Source of the DNA: Emticicia oligotrophica DSM 17448
Lineage (GTDB): Bacteria; Bacteroidota; Bacteroidia; Cytophagales; Spirosomataceae
Direction: 5' to 3'
Assembly (NCBI RefSeq): GCF_000263195.1
Contig: NC_018748.1
Location: 558,001-622,000, forward strand
Length of the DNA: 64,000 nucleotides
Shown: positions 17,161-25,792 of the stretch, one piece after another
How the letters are laid out: each line of letters opens with the position of its first letter
How positions within the stretch are numbered: the stretch's first letter is position 1
Translations under genes and position numbers: made by a program
Notes under the pieces: model-generated
Database searches by the model: none
Seen by the model: only the letters and a program-made list of their open reading frames with translations
What the model was told of the DNA's origin: nothing

Positions 17161-18045
17161 TTATTTTACTGATTCATAAATCATCTCTGAAACTTCGGCC
17201 AAAACCTTCACTCCTGCATCGGCATTTTTAAGTTTTTTAGAAAGTAATACCAACACATATTTTCGTCCATCTGGCAAATAAACAATACCTGAATCGTGCT
17301 GAACGCCCGTAATTGAGCCAGTCTTATGAGCCACTTTAACAGTTTTTGGTAGTTTTTCGGGAATGATTTCATTAAACTTTTGGTCGAACAAAATCTTACG
17401 CATTTCTTCACAAGATTTTTTATCAATTACCTTATTTTCGGCAATTTTCTCAAAAATCAACATCAAATCATAAGCAGTAGTTGTATTACTAAGACCTTTA
17501 TCGAAAGCTTTTTGGTCTTCCACACCACGTAATACTTGAATATCTTTTGCCCCCAATGCTCTCATGCTTTGATTAGCATTTTTTGCATCGACCAAATCAA
17601 TCAGAATATTGGTTGCCAAATTACTACTTACAATAATCATTTGGTAAGTGAGGTCATAGATTGTCATTTTTTTACCAATCTGCTTATACATGCCATCGCC
17701 ACTATCATCGGCAATATCCATGCTATATGGGCTTCCATCAACAATACTTTTAAACTCATTTTTTACCAAAATTGAATCAGTAAGTTTGAATTTACCTGCT
17801 TTTGCTTGCTTGAAAACTTCAATCATCACAGGCGTTTTCATGGTACTAGCCGCATGAAAATTCTCTTTTTCGTTGATAAACAAAGTCTTTCCAGTTTGTA
17901 AATCTTTGAAAGCAACCGCAAACACACCATCTACGGCTTTTAGTTTTGCTTCTATGGCAGTTTTTGTAGCATCAAAGTTTTGTTTCTGAGCAGAAATATC
18001 CAGTAGCATAACAGAGAAAATGAGCGTAAAAATTAGTTTTTTCAT
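17161..18045 (-). CDS. Class A beta-lactamase-like serine hydrolase
   Basis: Periplasmic serine hydrolase of 294 residues with a signal peptide (1-20, ISAQ). It has the three penicillin-recognising motifs of class A enzymes: STMK (Ser67, Lys70), SSN (Ser140-Asn142) and KTG (241-243). The omega-loop region RGVEDQKAFDKGLSNTTTA lacks the usual ExxLN form, so the deacylating glutamate is unclear; Glu176 is the only candidate there. It may be a weak beta-lactamase or a housekeeping peptidoglycan-type or ester hydrolase. It stands alone. Resistance cannot be inferred. Confidence 0.85.
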   Translation of the reverse strand: MKKLIFTLIFSVMLLDISAQKQNFDATKTAIEAKLKAVDGVFAVAFKDLQTGKTLFINEKENFHAASTMKTPVMIEVFKQAKAGKFKLTDSILVKNEFKSIVDGSPYSMDIADDSGDGMYKQIGKKMTIYDLTYQMIIVSSNLATNILIDLVDAKNANQSMRALGAKDIQVLRGVEDQKAFDKGLSNTTTAYDLMLIFEKIAENKVIDKKSCEEMRKILFDQKFNEIIPEKLPKTVKVAHKTGSITGVQHDSGIVYLPDGRKYVLVLLSKKLKNADAGVKVLAEVSEMIYESVK

Positions 18046-18220
18046 TTATAATTTGATGAAATTTATAGTTTTTCAATACTCTTTAGCATTACTATCGAAT
18101 AAATTCAAGAGTTAATAAAACAAAGGAAAGTATTTTAGAGAAAACTGAATAAATTCAGTTTGAGTTTTTACCAATACTAACTCGCCAAAAATCATTTATA
18201 CATAAAAAAATAGCAAGCCT

Positions 18221-19936
18221 TCAAAACCTGCTCCCTACAACAACCTTTCCTTTATAATGTTTTTTCTCGCCATTAACATCAAAAAGTTCGGCTAATAAAA
18301 TGTAATAACCCACCGGAACAACCTCATTATTGGTCGTTTTACCATCCCATTCAATACTATTATTCACACCAAGTAATTGATTTTGAGCAAGTTGACGAAC
18401 TAATCGCCCATTGGCATCAAAAACTTGAATATTGGCGACATAAGCACCTTGGTCAAGTTGAAAGCTGAATTTTGTTGCTTCATCTTGGCCATCACCATCA
18501 GGCGAAAATACTTCGGGTTCGATTTTAAAAATGTTTTCCCGACTATCAACCAAAGACTGAGAATTGGCATATCCTGGCGTAGCAAAACCTTCGGACGAAG
18601 CAGCTGACTGCCAATTATTTGGGTCGGCAGAAGATTTATTATAATCAATTTTTTCGAGCGAAACCCCTTCTTTGATATCAATTAAAGGGTGATGCATCTT
18701 TTCTGAATAATCGAATCGGTCGAAAACCTTTTGAGTTTCATTAAGTAAAATAACTGAACCATCATCATCTGGAAAAGAAGGCATTGACGCCACTTCCAAA
18801 AAGTTTGCGTTCACTGATTTATAATATTGATTTTGAACATTAACGGCAGTCCGACAAAGTACCAAAAACTGTTTAGGCTGAATGACAATAGCTGATGTGG
18901 CAATAGTTTTAATATTTGCCATTTTCCCTTTGTCATCAATATTTGCTAAAGACCAGTTTTTGAGAGAAATCAATTTCTCAGTTCTGTTGTAAATTTCTAC
19001 AAAATCTTCTCCCCCACTTCTTGGATTAAATAAAACTTCATTCAAAACAACATCGCCAGAATCTGCTAGTTTTAAATTTCCTACCACTGCTTGAGTAGAA
19101 AGCATGACATTTCCCGAGCAATCGGCAAGATTTTTTATGGTAAGCGTATAAAGCGTATTATCTTGTAAAGCCGTAGTTAAACCAAGATTCACGCTCTTAT
19201 TTTGTGGAGATTCTAGCTTTAAAGTACTTATTTGCAAGTCTTTATCAAAACTATAGGCATTCATACTAACAGCCGATAGACTGTCTAGTTTTTCTGAAAA
19301 AATCAGTTTGATAGTATTACTTCCCACCATTTCAAAACGACTTAAACTTGGAGGCGTTAGGTCTGGTTTTGAAGCTTTTACAGAATTTTCTTTAGCGGGA
19401 GTTCCTTGCAGAGTTGCCAAACACGAACTCCAATTACCATCCTCAACACAAGGGAAAGAAGTATCTATCATTTCGAGCGAAAACCCTTGTTCTTTACCTT
19501 TTTCATACCATTTATCAGAGTATGTCACCGAAAAGATTGTCTTATTCTGAGAGTTCTTGAGGGTGAGTGTTGTACCTGTATTTAATAAAGATAAACTTGA
19601 AAGTGCAACTACATTGCCATAAGGTTTAAAATCTGCTTCATTAGCACGGCTTGTCACAATCACATAACTCTTAGGCTGAAGTAAAAAACTTGGAAATGTA
19701 ACAGTAGTAGTTTGATAGGAAAGTCTGAATCGATTTAGGTCAATTACTTTATCGGTGCGATTATAAAGTTCGATATATTCTTTTTCGGGCAAACCCTTTG
19801 TAGGCGTTGGGTCAGCCATAATTTCACTTATTATCAAATCATTGACATTCTGAGCCAGTAATACTGGTGAAAGTAAAATGGTGCAAGCCAATAAGCAAAT
19901 AAAACTCAAAATTCTAGACTTGCACCATTTTTTCAT
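18221..19936 (-). CDS. Lamin-tail-domain secreted protein with FlgD/gliding-type C-terminus
   Basis: A secreted surface protein of 571 residues. After a signal peptide (about 1-28, LLAQ) there are two lamin tail domains: the first from NDLIISEIMADPTPTKGLPE (about 29-145) and the second from DVVLNEVLFNPRSGGEDFVE (about 293-405). Between them lies an Ig-like segment (PPSLSRFEMVGSNTIKLIFS). The end, from VFSPDGDGQDEATKFSFQL (about 475), is a FlgD-Ig/gliding-motility C-terminal domain finishing YKGKVVVGSRF, probably acting in type IX export or attachment. It ends the two-gene unit that begins with the lysine-rich protein 6 bp upstream. Confidence 0.85.
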   Translation of the reverse strand: MKKWCKSRILSFICLLACTILLSPVLLAQNVNDLIISEIMADPTPTKGLPEKEYIELYNRTDKVIDLNRFRLSYQTTTVTFPSFLLQPKSYVIVTSRANEADFKPYGNVVALSSLSLLNTGTTLTLKNSQNKTIFSVTYSDKWYEKGKEQGFSLEMIDTSFPCVEDGNWSSCLATLQGTPAKENSVKASKPDLTPPSLSRFEMVGSNTIKLIFSEKLDSLSAVSMNAYSFDKDLQISTLKLESPQNKSVNLGLTTALQDNTLYTLTIKNLADCSGNVMLSTQAVVGNLKLADSGDVVLNEVLFNPRSGGEDFVEIYNRTEKLISLKNWSLANIDDKGKMANIKTIATSAIVIQPKQFLVLCRTAVNVQNQYYKSVNANFLEVASMPSFPDDDGSVILLNETQKVFDRFDYSEKMHHPLIDIKEGVSLEKIDYNKSSADPNNWQSAASSEGFATPGYANSQSLVDSRENIFKIEPEVFSPDGDGQDEATKFSFQLDQGAYVANIQVFDANGRLVRQLAQNQLLGVNNSIEWDGKTTNNEVVPVGYYILLAELFDVNGEKKHYKGKVVVGSRF

Positions 19937-19942
19937 AGATTA

Positions 19943-20452
19943 TTATTTTGTTTCGGCAGCCTTCACAACCTTTGCTGGAGCAACAGGTTTTGGTTTTTGT
20001 ACAGCAGGTTTGGTAGGTGCTTGGGGTTTAGTAACAGTTGGTTTTGGAGTAGGAGCTACTTCGGGTGCTTTTACCACTTTTTCATCCTTTTTTTCAGCTT
20101 TTTTCTCGGCTTTTTTTCCAGTCTTTTTTTCAACCTTTTTCCCAGCTTTTTTCTCCAGTTTTTTGCTTACTTTCTCAGTTGCTTTTTTTGCTTCCTTTTT
20201 TGCTTTTTTTATTTCTTTTTCGGCCTTCTTTTCAGCTTTCTTTAGTATCTTCTTTACATCTTCCTCTGCTTTTTTTGCCGCTTTTTTCTCTTTCTTTTCA
20301 GCATCTTTTTTTATTTCAGCAATTTCTTTTGCTAACTTCTCAGCCGATTTTTCAACAGCTTTCTTAATTTTTTTATCAGCTACTTCACTCCCTATAACTA
20401 CAGTAAGTGCAGCAGCAATATCAGAAGCTTTTTGTTTAATTTCGGATTTCAT
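19943..20452 (-). CDS. Lysine-rich coiled-coil protein with Pro/Ala tail, unknown function
   Basis: A 169-residue protein in which about a third of residues are lysine (56 Lys). Residues about 25-125 are a charged helix of short KKAEKK-type units, compatible with a long single helix or coiled coil. Residues about 128-165 are a Pro/Lys/Ala tail (APTPKPTVTKP, KPKPVAPAK) like those of bacterial histone H1-like proteins. No signal peptide is visible. The first 24 residues (ASDIAAALTVVIGSEVADKK) are less biased and may be a small folded part. A long antisense frame of Phe/Ser codons is the mirror of the Lys/Glu codons and is not a gene. Nucleoid or RNA binding is a reasonable guess, no more. Confidence 0.7.
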   Translation of the reverse strand: MKSEIKQKASDIAAALTVVIGSEVADKKIKKAVEKSAEKLAKEIAEIKKDAEKKEKKAAKKAEEDVKKILKKAEKKAEKEIKKAKKEAKKATEKVSKKLEKKAGKKVEKKTGKKAEKKAEKKDEKVVKAPEVAPTPKPTVTKPQAPTKPAVQKPKPVAPAKVVKAAETK

Positions 20453-20634
20453 ATTTGAAAATGTTTAGTATTAACTTATCGTTAATTTATCATTAAGTAA
20501 TTATAACGCAAATACACTAAACATTATACAAAAAAACAAAAATTTTGTATTAAGTTTTCGGCAAGATACAAAAAACTTAATATTGCCACGAAATGTTATG
20601 TTTGAAAGTACTTTTATAAAAACCAATCATATTT

Positions 20635-21276
20635 ATGCATTTTATTACTGAAGATATTATAAAATTGGTTATTTCAGCGGGTACTGGTGCAATTATCGGC
20701 CTCGAACGAGAATATCATAGCAAATCAGCGGGTTTACGAACTATGATTTTGATTTGTTTAGGTTCGACCCTATTTACCATTATTTCAATGAAACTTGGCT
20801 CCGACCCTTCCAGAATTGCAGCTAATATCGTAACTGGCATTGGTTTTGTCGGTGGAGGTATCATATTTCGTGATAATTCAAACGGACAAATTACGGGTAT
20901 TACCACCGCAGCAGCAGCATGGGTAACTTCAGCCTTGGGAATGTGCGTAGGTTTTGGTGATGGACTTTATGAAACGGGGTTCGTTTCAATGATTTTTGTT
21001 GTATGTGCGTTATACTTACTAGTTCCGTTTCAACAAGTAATCAAGCATAAAAACTCTATCAGAACTTACAGAATTGTGTGTAAATTCAAGAGTAAATCCT
21101 TGAAGCATTATGAAGATAAGTTTGAACAGTTTGGCTTAACTGCCGAACGTGGGAAACAAAGTAAAAACGATGAAACCATAAGTGGAGTTTGGATTGTGAA
21201 GGGTCCTGAAAAAAACCATGAAAAAGCCATTAAACACTTAATGAACGACCCTGAAATTGTAGAATTTGATTTCTAA
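20635..21276 (+). CDS. MgtC/SapB family membrane protein
   Basis: An inner-membrane protein of 213 residues. The MgtC/SapB core is clear: AGTGAIIGLEREYHSKSAGLRT, ICLGSTLFTIIS and TGIGFVGGGIIFRD, with four to five membrane segments up to about residue 130. The last 75 residues are soluble and ACT-like (TYRIVCKFKSKSLKHYEDKF). Members are linked to growth in low Mg2+ and to ATP-synthase control in some bacteria, but transport has not been shown generally. It stands alone. A link with mgtE far downstream is not implied. Confidence 0.9.
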   Translation: MHFITEDIIKLVISAGTGAIIGLEREYHSKSAGLRTMILICLGSTLFTIISMKLGSDPSRIAANIVTGIGFVGGGIIFRDNSNGQITGITTAAAAWVTSALGMCVGFGDGLYETGFVSMIFVVCALYLLVPFQQVIKHKNSIRTYRIVCKFKSKSLKHYEDKFEQFGLTAERGKQSKNDETISGVWIVKGPEKNHEKAIKHLMNDPEIVEFDF

Positions 21277-21345
21277 TTCCAACCTTTCTTTCTTCATTAG
21301 AATCATTTTAAAAATAGACTATGATTGAAAATTAATAAAAATAAT

Positions 21346-21786
21346 ATGAAAGCCTTAATTGTATCTTTTCTTTTATTGGCACTAAGTGCTTGTGCAATAA
21401 CAAATGAAAACCTTGAGCCACAGAACGATTCATTTAGTAAAATAAATGGCCAATGGAAGTATAAAAAAACAGGTGTTGGCTACCCAGTAGTCAATGGTCC
21501 AACTGAAATAATCAATGAGAAAATTGAAATCCTTACTTTTGATTCGGTCAATAAGACCTTCACAAGGAGTATTAATGGACAAGTCACAGAAACTACTTCT
21601 TTTGATATACAAAAAGTAAACTATGTAGGAATTGAACCAAGAGAAGCAATTATTTTTCAGAAAAGCGAAACTTATTCATTTCTAACTTTTGATGATGCCA
21701 ATTCTTGTATTATTCTTTACGAAAAAACGCCAGTTGGAGTAGTTTTAGCCGATGGCAATAGTTATTATTATCAGAAAGTGAAATAG
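21346..21786 (+). CDS. Small lipoprotein, lipocalin-like size, unknown function
   Basis: A lipoprotein of about 146 residues starting at the ATG at 21346 (MKALIVSFLLLALSAC); Cys16 is the lipidation site. An upstream TTG at 21325 would add seven residues before the signal and is unlikely. The mature part reads as beta-rich (INGQWKYKKTGVGYP, TFTRSINGQVTETTSFDIQK) and resembles the small lipocalin-like or copper-resistance-type domains common in Bacteroidota lipoproteins. No specific family is recognised. Confidence 0.65.
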   Translation: MKALIVSFLLLALSACAITNENLEPQNDSFSKINGQWKYKKTGVGYPVVNGPTEIINEKIEILTFDSVNKTFTRSINGQVTETTSFDIQKVNYVGIEPREAIIFQKSETYSFLTFDDANSCIILYEKTPVGVVLADGNSYYYQKVK

Positions 21787-21847
21787 AATTTTATAATTTG
21801 AGGCATATTTAATAACTTGCATACAGAATCAAAAAATACAATATATC

Positions 21848-22030
21848 ATGGCAAATCATTCAAATCCAAGTCGCCTTTCTGATGGAGTTATGGTTCTTAT
21901 GTACTTATTAATCTTGACGGTTCTTTGGTTTTTTGGCGACCTATTCACATTCATCGTTGGTTTACTTGTTATCTCTGGCGTTTTTGCTAGTGGCTATAAC
22001 AATAACCCTGCAAACCACGAGCATCACTAA
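21848..22030 (+). CDS. Small membrane protein, unknown function
   Basis: A 60-residue protein with two close hydrophobic segments (about 14-30 and 32-47) and a His/Asn-rich tail (NNNPANHEHH). It has a proper ATG start and is closed by a terminator. I recognise no family. The short length lowers certainty, but the hydrophobic pattern and the position between a gene and a terminator suggest a real gene. Confidence 0.55.
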   Translation: MANHSNPSRLSDGVMVLMYLLILTVLWFFGDLFTFIVGLLVISGVFASGYNNNPANHEHH

Positions 22031-22057
22031 GATTAAGATATTTCAAAATCTTCGAGG

Positions 22058-22089
22058 GCACATTCGTTTTTTAACGGATGTGCTTTTTT
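22058..22089. terminator. Terminator between convergent small membrane protein genes
   Basis: 11-bp stem GCACATTCGTT / AACGGATGTGC (one G-T pair), TTTT loop, then TTTTTT on the plus strand. Confidence 0.85.
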
Positions 22090-22090
22090 G

Positions 22091-22294
22091 TTAGGCCTTC
22101 ATTTGGCTTTCTCGTGGAATAATGAAAGTCATGATGATATAAATCAAAATTGGTGTACCAATACCAAAAATTGTGAGAATTGCCCATAGAATTCTGATGA
22201 GGGCAGCATCTACACCAATATATTTTGCAATACCACCACAAACACCAAAGACCATTTTTTCGCTGCCTTCGGTTCTATATAGTTTCTTAACCAT
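22091..22294 (-). CDS. PspC domain small membrane protein
   Basis: A 67-residue inner-membrane protein with the PspC domain: KKLYRTEGSEKMVFGVCGGIAKYIGVDAALIRILWAI then a second hydrophobic stretch TPILIYIIMTFIIP. In enterobacteria PspC takes part in the phage-shock envelope response; stand-alone small PspC proteins are common in Bacteroidota. No other psp gene is nearby. Confidence 0.9.
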   Translation of the reverse strand: MVKKLYRTEGSEKMVFGVCGGIAKYIGVDAALIRILWAILTIFGIGTPILIYIIMTFIIPRESQMKA

Positions 22295-22321
22295 TATTTT
22301 TTTGTTTATATATCAAAAATA

Positions 22322-22351
22322 AAAACCATCTGTAGTAAAACAGATGGTTTT
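22322..22351 (-). terminator. Terminator of the IscA-like gene
   Basis: 11-bp perfect stem AAAACCATCTG / CAGATGGTTTT with an 8-base loop; on the minus strand it is followed by TTTTTATTTTT. Confidence 0.8.
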
Positions 22352-22390
22352 AGGATAAATATTTTTTAAAAATTATTCAACCAGTTAAAA

Positions 22391-22717
22391 TCATACCGAA
22401 AAGCTTTCTCCACAACCACAAGTACGAGTTGCATTTGGATTTTTAAACTGGAATCCCTTACCATTCAACCCATCAGAGAAGTCAAGTTCTGTACCAATCA
22501 GATATAGAAGGCTTTTTTTATCAACAAAGACTTTTATGCCATTATCTTCAAAAACGTGGTCAGTCGGACGTTGTTCTCCATCAAACTGCAAATCATACAT
22601 CAAACCTGAGCAACCACCACCTTCAACTGCCACCCTAATTCCGTGATTTTCAGTAATACCTTCTTTAGATTTTAGTTCAATGATTTTATTTTTTGCTATT
22701 TCTGTTACAGTTATCAT
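22391..22717 (-). CDS. HesB/IscA family iron-sulfur cluster assembly protein
   Basis: A-type carrier of 108 residues that delivers Fe-S clusters to target enzymes. The three conserved cysteines are present: GGGCSGLMYDL (one Cys) and the C-terminal TCGCGESF (two Cys). The pattern fits SufA/ErpA/IscA; assignment to one of them is not possible from the sequence. It stands alone and not in a suf or isc operon. Confidence 0.93.
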   Translation of the reverse strand: MITVTEIAKNKIIELKSKEGITENHGIRVAVEGGGCSGLMYDLQFDGEQRPTDHVFEDNGIKVFVDKKSLLYLIGTELDFSDGLNGKGFQFKNPNATRTCGCGESFSV

Positions 22718-23112
22718 AATTTTAATTCAATCTATCTATGCGTATAATGGTTACGAAGGCAACAATATTTTGCTTCTTTTCAATAGCTAAACGATTATTA
22801 TTTCCCAAAAGTTTCATGGTCATTTCAATAAGCAAACTAAATATTTCAGAAGAAATTTTTCGGAAGAACGGTTTTCGAGAAAACTCAGAAACTTAGCTTA
22901 AGCATATACGTTAAACATTTACCCAAGCCAGAATACATTTAAAAATACCTAAACGATGACTTTATTTTATTTATCAAAAGCAAGAAATCAAACCCGAAAA
23001 GATACTTATTTAAGTTTTTTGTCTATTTTTTTATTGCACGAATCTATTCTAAGCTGGCTGGCATGTTTTTTTAACTTACCTTTGTCAAGTTTTCCATTCT
23101 ACCAAGCACAAC
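22718..23112. other. 395-bp intergenic region without a supported gene
   Basis: AT-rich spacer between the divergent IscA-like and mlaE-like genes. A 64-codon frame at 22956-23150 overlaps the mlaE start in another frame and looks incidental. I see no tRNA or strong hairpin. Confidence 0.5.
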
Positions 23113-23892
23113 ATGGGTTCAAGGCAAAATTTATTCTCTCCCAAAATTGATAAGTGGCTGATTAACTTCAAAGATGGATTCGATTTCGTAGTGTTGTTTT
23201 TTAAAGAAACTTTCAGTCGAGATTTCGAATTCAAGGAGTTTATCAATCAATGTTACCGAATCGGCAATAGTTCTCTTTTGCTTATTTCTCTAACAGGCTT
23301 CGTGACTGGCTTCGTATTTACTAAGCAGTCTCGTCCTTCACTCGAATCTTTTGGAGCTACTTCTTGGTTACCATCATTAGTTACGATTGCTATCATTCGA
23401 GCTCTAGCCCCACTCGTTACCTCATTGATTTGTGCAGGCAAAGTAGGTTCAAGTATAGGGGCCGAATTAGGTTCTATGAAAGTTACCGAGCAAATTGATG
23501 CCATGGAAGTCTCGGCCGTAAATCCTATTAGATTTTTAGTAGTAACCAGAGTTTTAGCTTCAACCGTTACGATTCCACTCCTATCGTTTTATTGTGCATT
23601 GATGTCAATGACGGGAGCTTTTCTAAACGTAACCACCAACGAAGACACGAATTTATCGGCTTTTCTTGAACAAGCTTTTAATAATATTGTATTTCTCGAC
23701 TTCTGGACCGCCATCATCAAAGCAGTTTCTTATGGTTTTACTATTGGCATCGTTGGCTGCTATAAAGGCTATAACGCCACAAATGGTACTTTGGGTGTTG
23801 GAAAAGCAGCCAATGCTTCGGTGGTTATGTCGATGTTTTTGATATTTATTGAAGAGGTTTTCATTGTTCAAGTAACCAATTGGTTTAGATAA
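23113..23892 (+). CDS. mlaE: MlaE family ABC transporter permease
   Basis: Inner-membrane permease of the MCE-type phospholipid transporter that maintains outer-membrane lipid asymmetry. It is 259 residues with about five hydrophobic segments. Hallmarks are LVTSLICAGKVGSSIGAELGSMKVTEQIDAMEV and NPIRFLVVTRVLA, present in all MlaE proteins. It is the first gene of an mlaE-mlaF-mlaD unit; gaps are 57 and 15 bp. Confidence 0.93.
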   Translation: MGSRQNLFSPKIDKWLINFKDGFDFVVLFFKETFSRDFEFKEFINQCYRIGNSSLLLISLTGFVTGFVFTKQSRPSLESFGATSWLPSLVTIAIIRALAPLVTSLICAGKVGSSIGAELGSMKVTEQIDAMEVSAVNPIRFLVVTRVLASTVTIPLLSFYCALMSMTGAFLNVTTNEDTNLSAFLEQAFNNIVFLDFWTAIIKAVSYGFTIGIVGCYKGYNATNGTLGVGKAANASVVMSMFLIFIEEVFIVQVTNWFR

Positions 23893-23949
23893 TTAGTTTG
23901 CGATTAACCCATAACAATTAACAAATAGCCCATTCTCAGCTTACTAATT

Positions 23950-24696
23950 ATGAATAAGGTTATAGAAATAGAGCATTTATATAAATCATTCGGCGATAGA
24001 GATATTCTGATTGATGCCACCATCGACCTTTATCAAGGAGAAAACTTGGTTGTTTTGGGGCGTTCGGGTACAGGGAAGTCAGTTTTAATAAAAATCATCG
24101 CTGGTTTACTTACAGCAGACCAAGGGAAAGTAAATGTTTTGGGTAGAGATGTCAATAAATTGAATATCAAACAGCTCAATGAGCTTCGCCTAAAAATTGG
24201 CTTTTCGTTTCAGAATAGTGCTTTGTATGATAGTATGACGGTACGAGAAAATTTGGAATTTCCTTTAGTGAGAAACATCAGAAATATGACTCGCTCCGAA
24301 ATAGATAAATCGGTGCAAGAAGTACTAGAATCGGTGGGTTTATTACAAGCGATTGACCAAATGCCTTCGGAACTTTCGGGCGGGCAGAAAAAACGCATCG
24401 GGATTGCTCGCACACTTATCATGAATCCTGAAATTATGCTTTATGATGAACCAACGGCAGGTTTAGACCCCATTACATGTATTGAAATCAACCAACTTAT
24501 CAATGAAGTAAAAGAAAATTATCATACAAGTTCAATTATCATCACCCATGACCTCACCTGTGCAAAAGCCGTTGGCGACCGAGTGGCGGTTTTGTTCGAT
24601 GGTAATTTCAAGATTCAAGGTACTTTCGATGAAGTATTTAAGAATCAAGACCCAAGAATTAAAAGTTTTTACGATTACAATTTTATAGAGAATTAA
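23950..24696 (+). CDS. mlaF: MlaF-type ABC transporter ATP-binding protein
   Basis: ATPase that drives the MlaE permease. It is 248 residues, with Walker A GRSGTGKSVLIKII, Q-loop SFQNSALYDSMTVREN, ABC signature LSGGQKKRIGIART, Walker B IMLYDEPTAGLDP and the switch His in SIIITHD. The YDSMTVREN segment is typical of MlaF rather than sugar importers. It lies between mlaE and the MCE-domain gene. Confidence 0.93.
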   Translation: MNKVIEIEHLYKSFGDRDILIDATIDLYQGENLVVLGRSGTGKSVLIKIIAGLLTADQGKVNVLGRDVNKLNIKQLNELRLKIGFSFQNSALYDSMTVRENLEFPLVRNIRNMTRSEIDKSVQEVLESVGLLQAIDQMPSELSGGQKKRIGIARTLIMNPEIMLYDEPTAGLDPITCIEINQLINEVKENYHTSSIIITHDLTCAKAVGDRVAVLFDGNFKIQGTFDEVFKNQDPRIKSFYDYNFIEN

Positions 24697-24711
24697 TAGC
24701 AAAGATATTTT

Positions 24712-25728
24712 ATGGCAAACCCACAAGCTTCAGAGAAAACTTCCGCCAAAGTTGGGCTTTTTATTTTAATCGGTATCCTTATATTGGCAGCAGGAATTCT
24801 TACACTCGGCACCATGCGAAAAACTTTTATCACACGCATTGATGCCACGGCAACTTTTGAAAGTGTCAATGGTCTTACAAAGGGCAATAACGTTTGGTTT
24901 GCTGGGGTAAAAGTAGGCACAGTTCGAAGTATAACATTTACACCAGACTCTAAAGTTAAAGTAGATTTTAGTATTGAAGAAGAGTCACAGAAGTTTATCA
25001 AGCAAGATGCGATGGTACGCGTGAGTTCAGATGGACTGATTGGGAATCCGATTATTTTAATTTCTGGTGGTTCTGCCGATGCTCCAATGATTGACAAAGG
25101 ACATCAATTTAAAGTAGAAAAAGAAGAATCTACCCAAGAAATGATGAAAACCTTGCAGGCAAACAACAAGAATATTCTTTCAATTACCGAAGATTTGAAA
25201 CATTTAGTAGCTGATATTCGAGCAGGACAAGGTTCGATTGGTAAATTGATGAAAGATGAAGCCATGTATGCCAATCTAACCAAATCGTTGGCTACGGTAG
25301 AAGCAGCCACTCGTGAATTGAAACAAGGAGCCGAAGGTCTGGCTTCTCTTTCGACCAAACTCAATACACAGGGCAATTTGGTAAATTCTATTGCAACAGA
25401 TAAAGAGATTTATCCTTCCATTAAACAAACCATTACTACCCTACAAGTAGCTTCTGATAATCTTAAGCAAACATCATTAGCAGCTAAACAGATGGTTGAT
25501 AATTTAGAACAAACCTCTAAAACAATCAACAAAATGACCAGCAATACGACATCACCTGTTGGCGTACTTTTGCACGATGAAAAAACTGCTAATGATATTA
25601 AAGGAACCATTAGTAATTTGGAAAGTAGCAGTGAGAAACTCAATCAAAACTTAGAAGCACTCAAACATAATATTCTCTTTAGAAGATATTTTAAAAAGCA
25701 AGCCAAAGAGCAGGATGTGAAGAAATAG
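24712..25728 (+). CDS. mlaD: MlaD family protein (MCE domain)
   Basis: Membrane-anchored, periplasm-facing lipid-binding subunit. It has one N-terminal membrane helix (VGLFILIGILILAAGILTLG) and an MCE domain at about 35-130 (ATFESVNGLTKGNNVWFAGVKVG, DGLIGNPIILISGG). A long helical, Thr/Ser/Asn-rich C-terminal region of about 200 residues could form a needle-like or coiled-coil extension. At 338 residues it is longer than the proteobacterial protein (about 180). No MlaB or MlaC follows; a terminator does. Confidence 0.92.
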   Translation: MANPQASEKTSAKVGLFILIGILILAAGILTLGTMRKTFITRIDATATFESVNGLTKGNNVWFAGVKVGTVRSITFTPDSKVKVDFSIEEESQKFIKQDAMVRVSSDGLIGNPIILISGGSADAPMIDKGHQFKVEKEESTQEMMKTLQANNKNILSITEDLKHLVADIRAGQGSIGKLMKDEAMYANLTKSLATVEAATRELKQGAEGLASLSTKLNTQGNLVNSIATDKEIYPSIKQTITTLQVASDNLKQTSLAAKQMVDNLEQTSKTINKMTSNTTSPVGVLLHDEKTANDIKGTISNLESSSEKLNQNLEALKHNILFRRYFKKQAKEQDVKK

Positions 25729-25744
25729 TAACAGCATATTCAGT

Positions 25745-25786
25745 ATAAGACAAAGGCCTCACCCAAAGGTGAGGCTTTTGTCTTAT
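25745..25786. terminator. Bidirectional terminator after mlaD
   Basis: Long stem: ATAAGACAAA + GGCCTCACC pairs with GGTGAGGC + TTTTGTCTTAT around CAAA, with one bulge. It separates mlaD (+) from the convergent coiled-coil gene (-). Confidence 0.85.
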
Positions 25787-25792
25787 AAATTA

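Noticed and set aside
19878-20468. Long Phe/Ser-rich frame (196 codons) on the plus strand
   Set aside because: It is the mirror of the AAA/GAA/GCT codons of the lysine-rich gene on the other strand; composition is unrealistic for a protein.
22956-23150. 64-codon frame upstream of mlaE
   Set aside because: It overlaps the mlaE start in another frame, shows no family likeness, and mlaE has a good ATG of its own.
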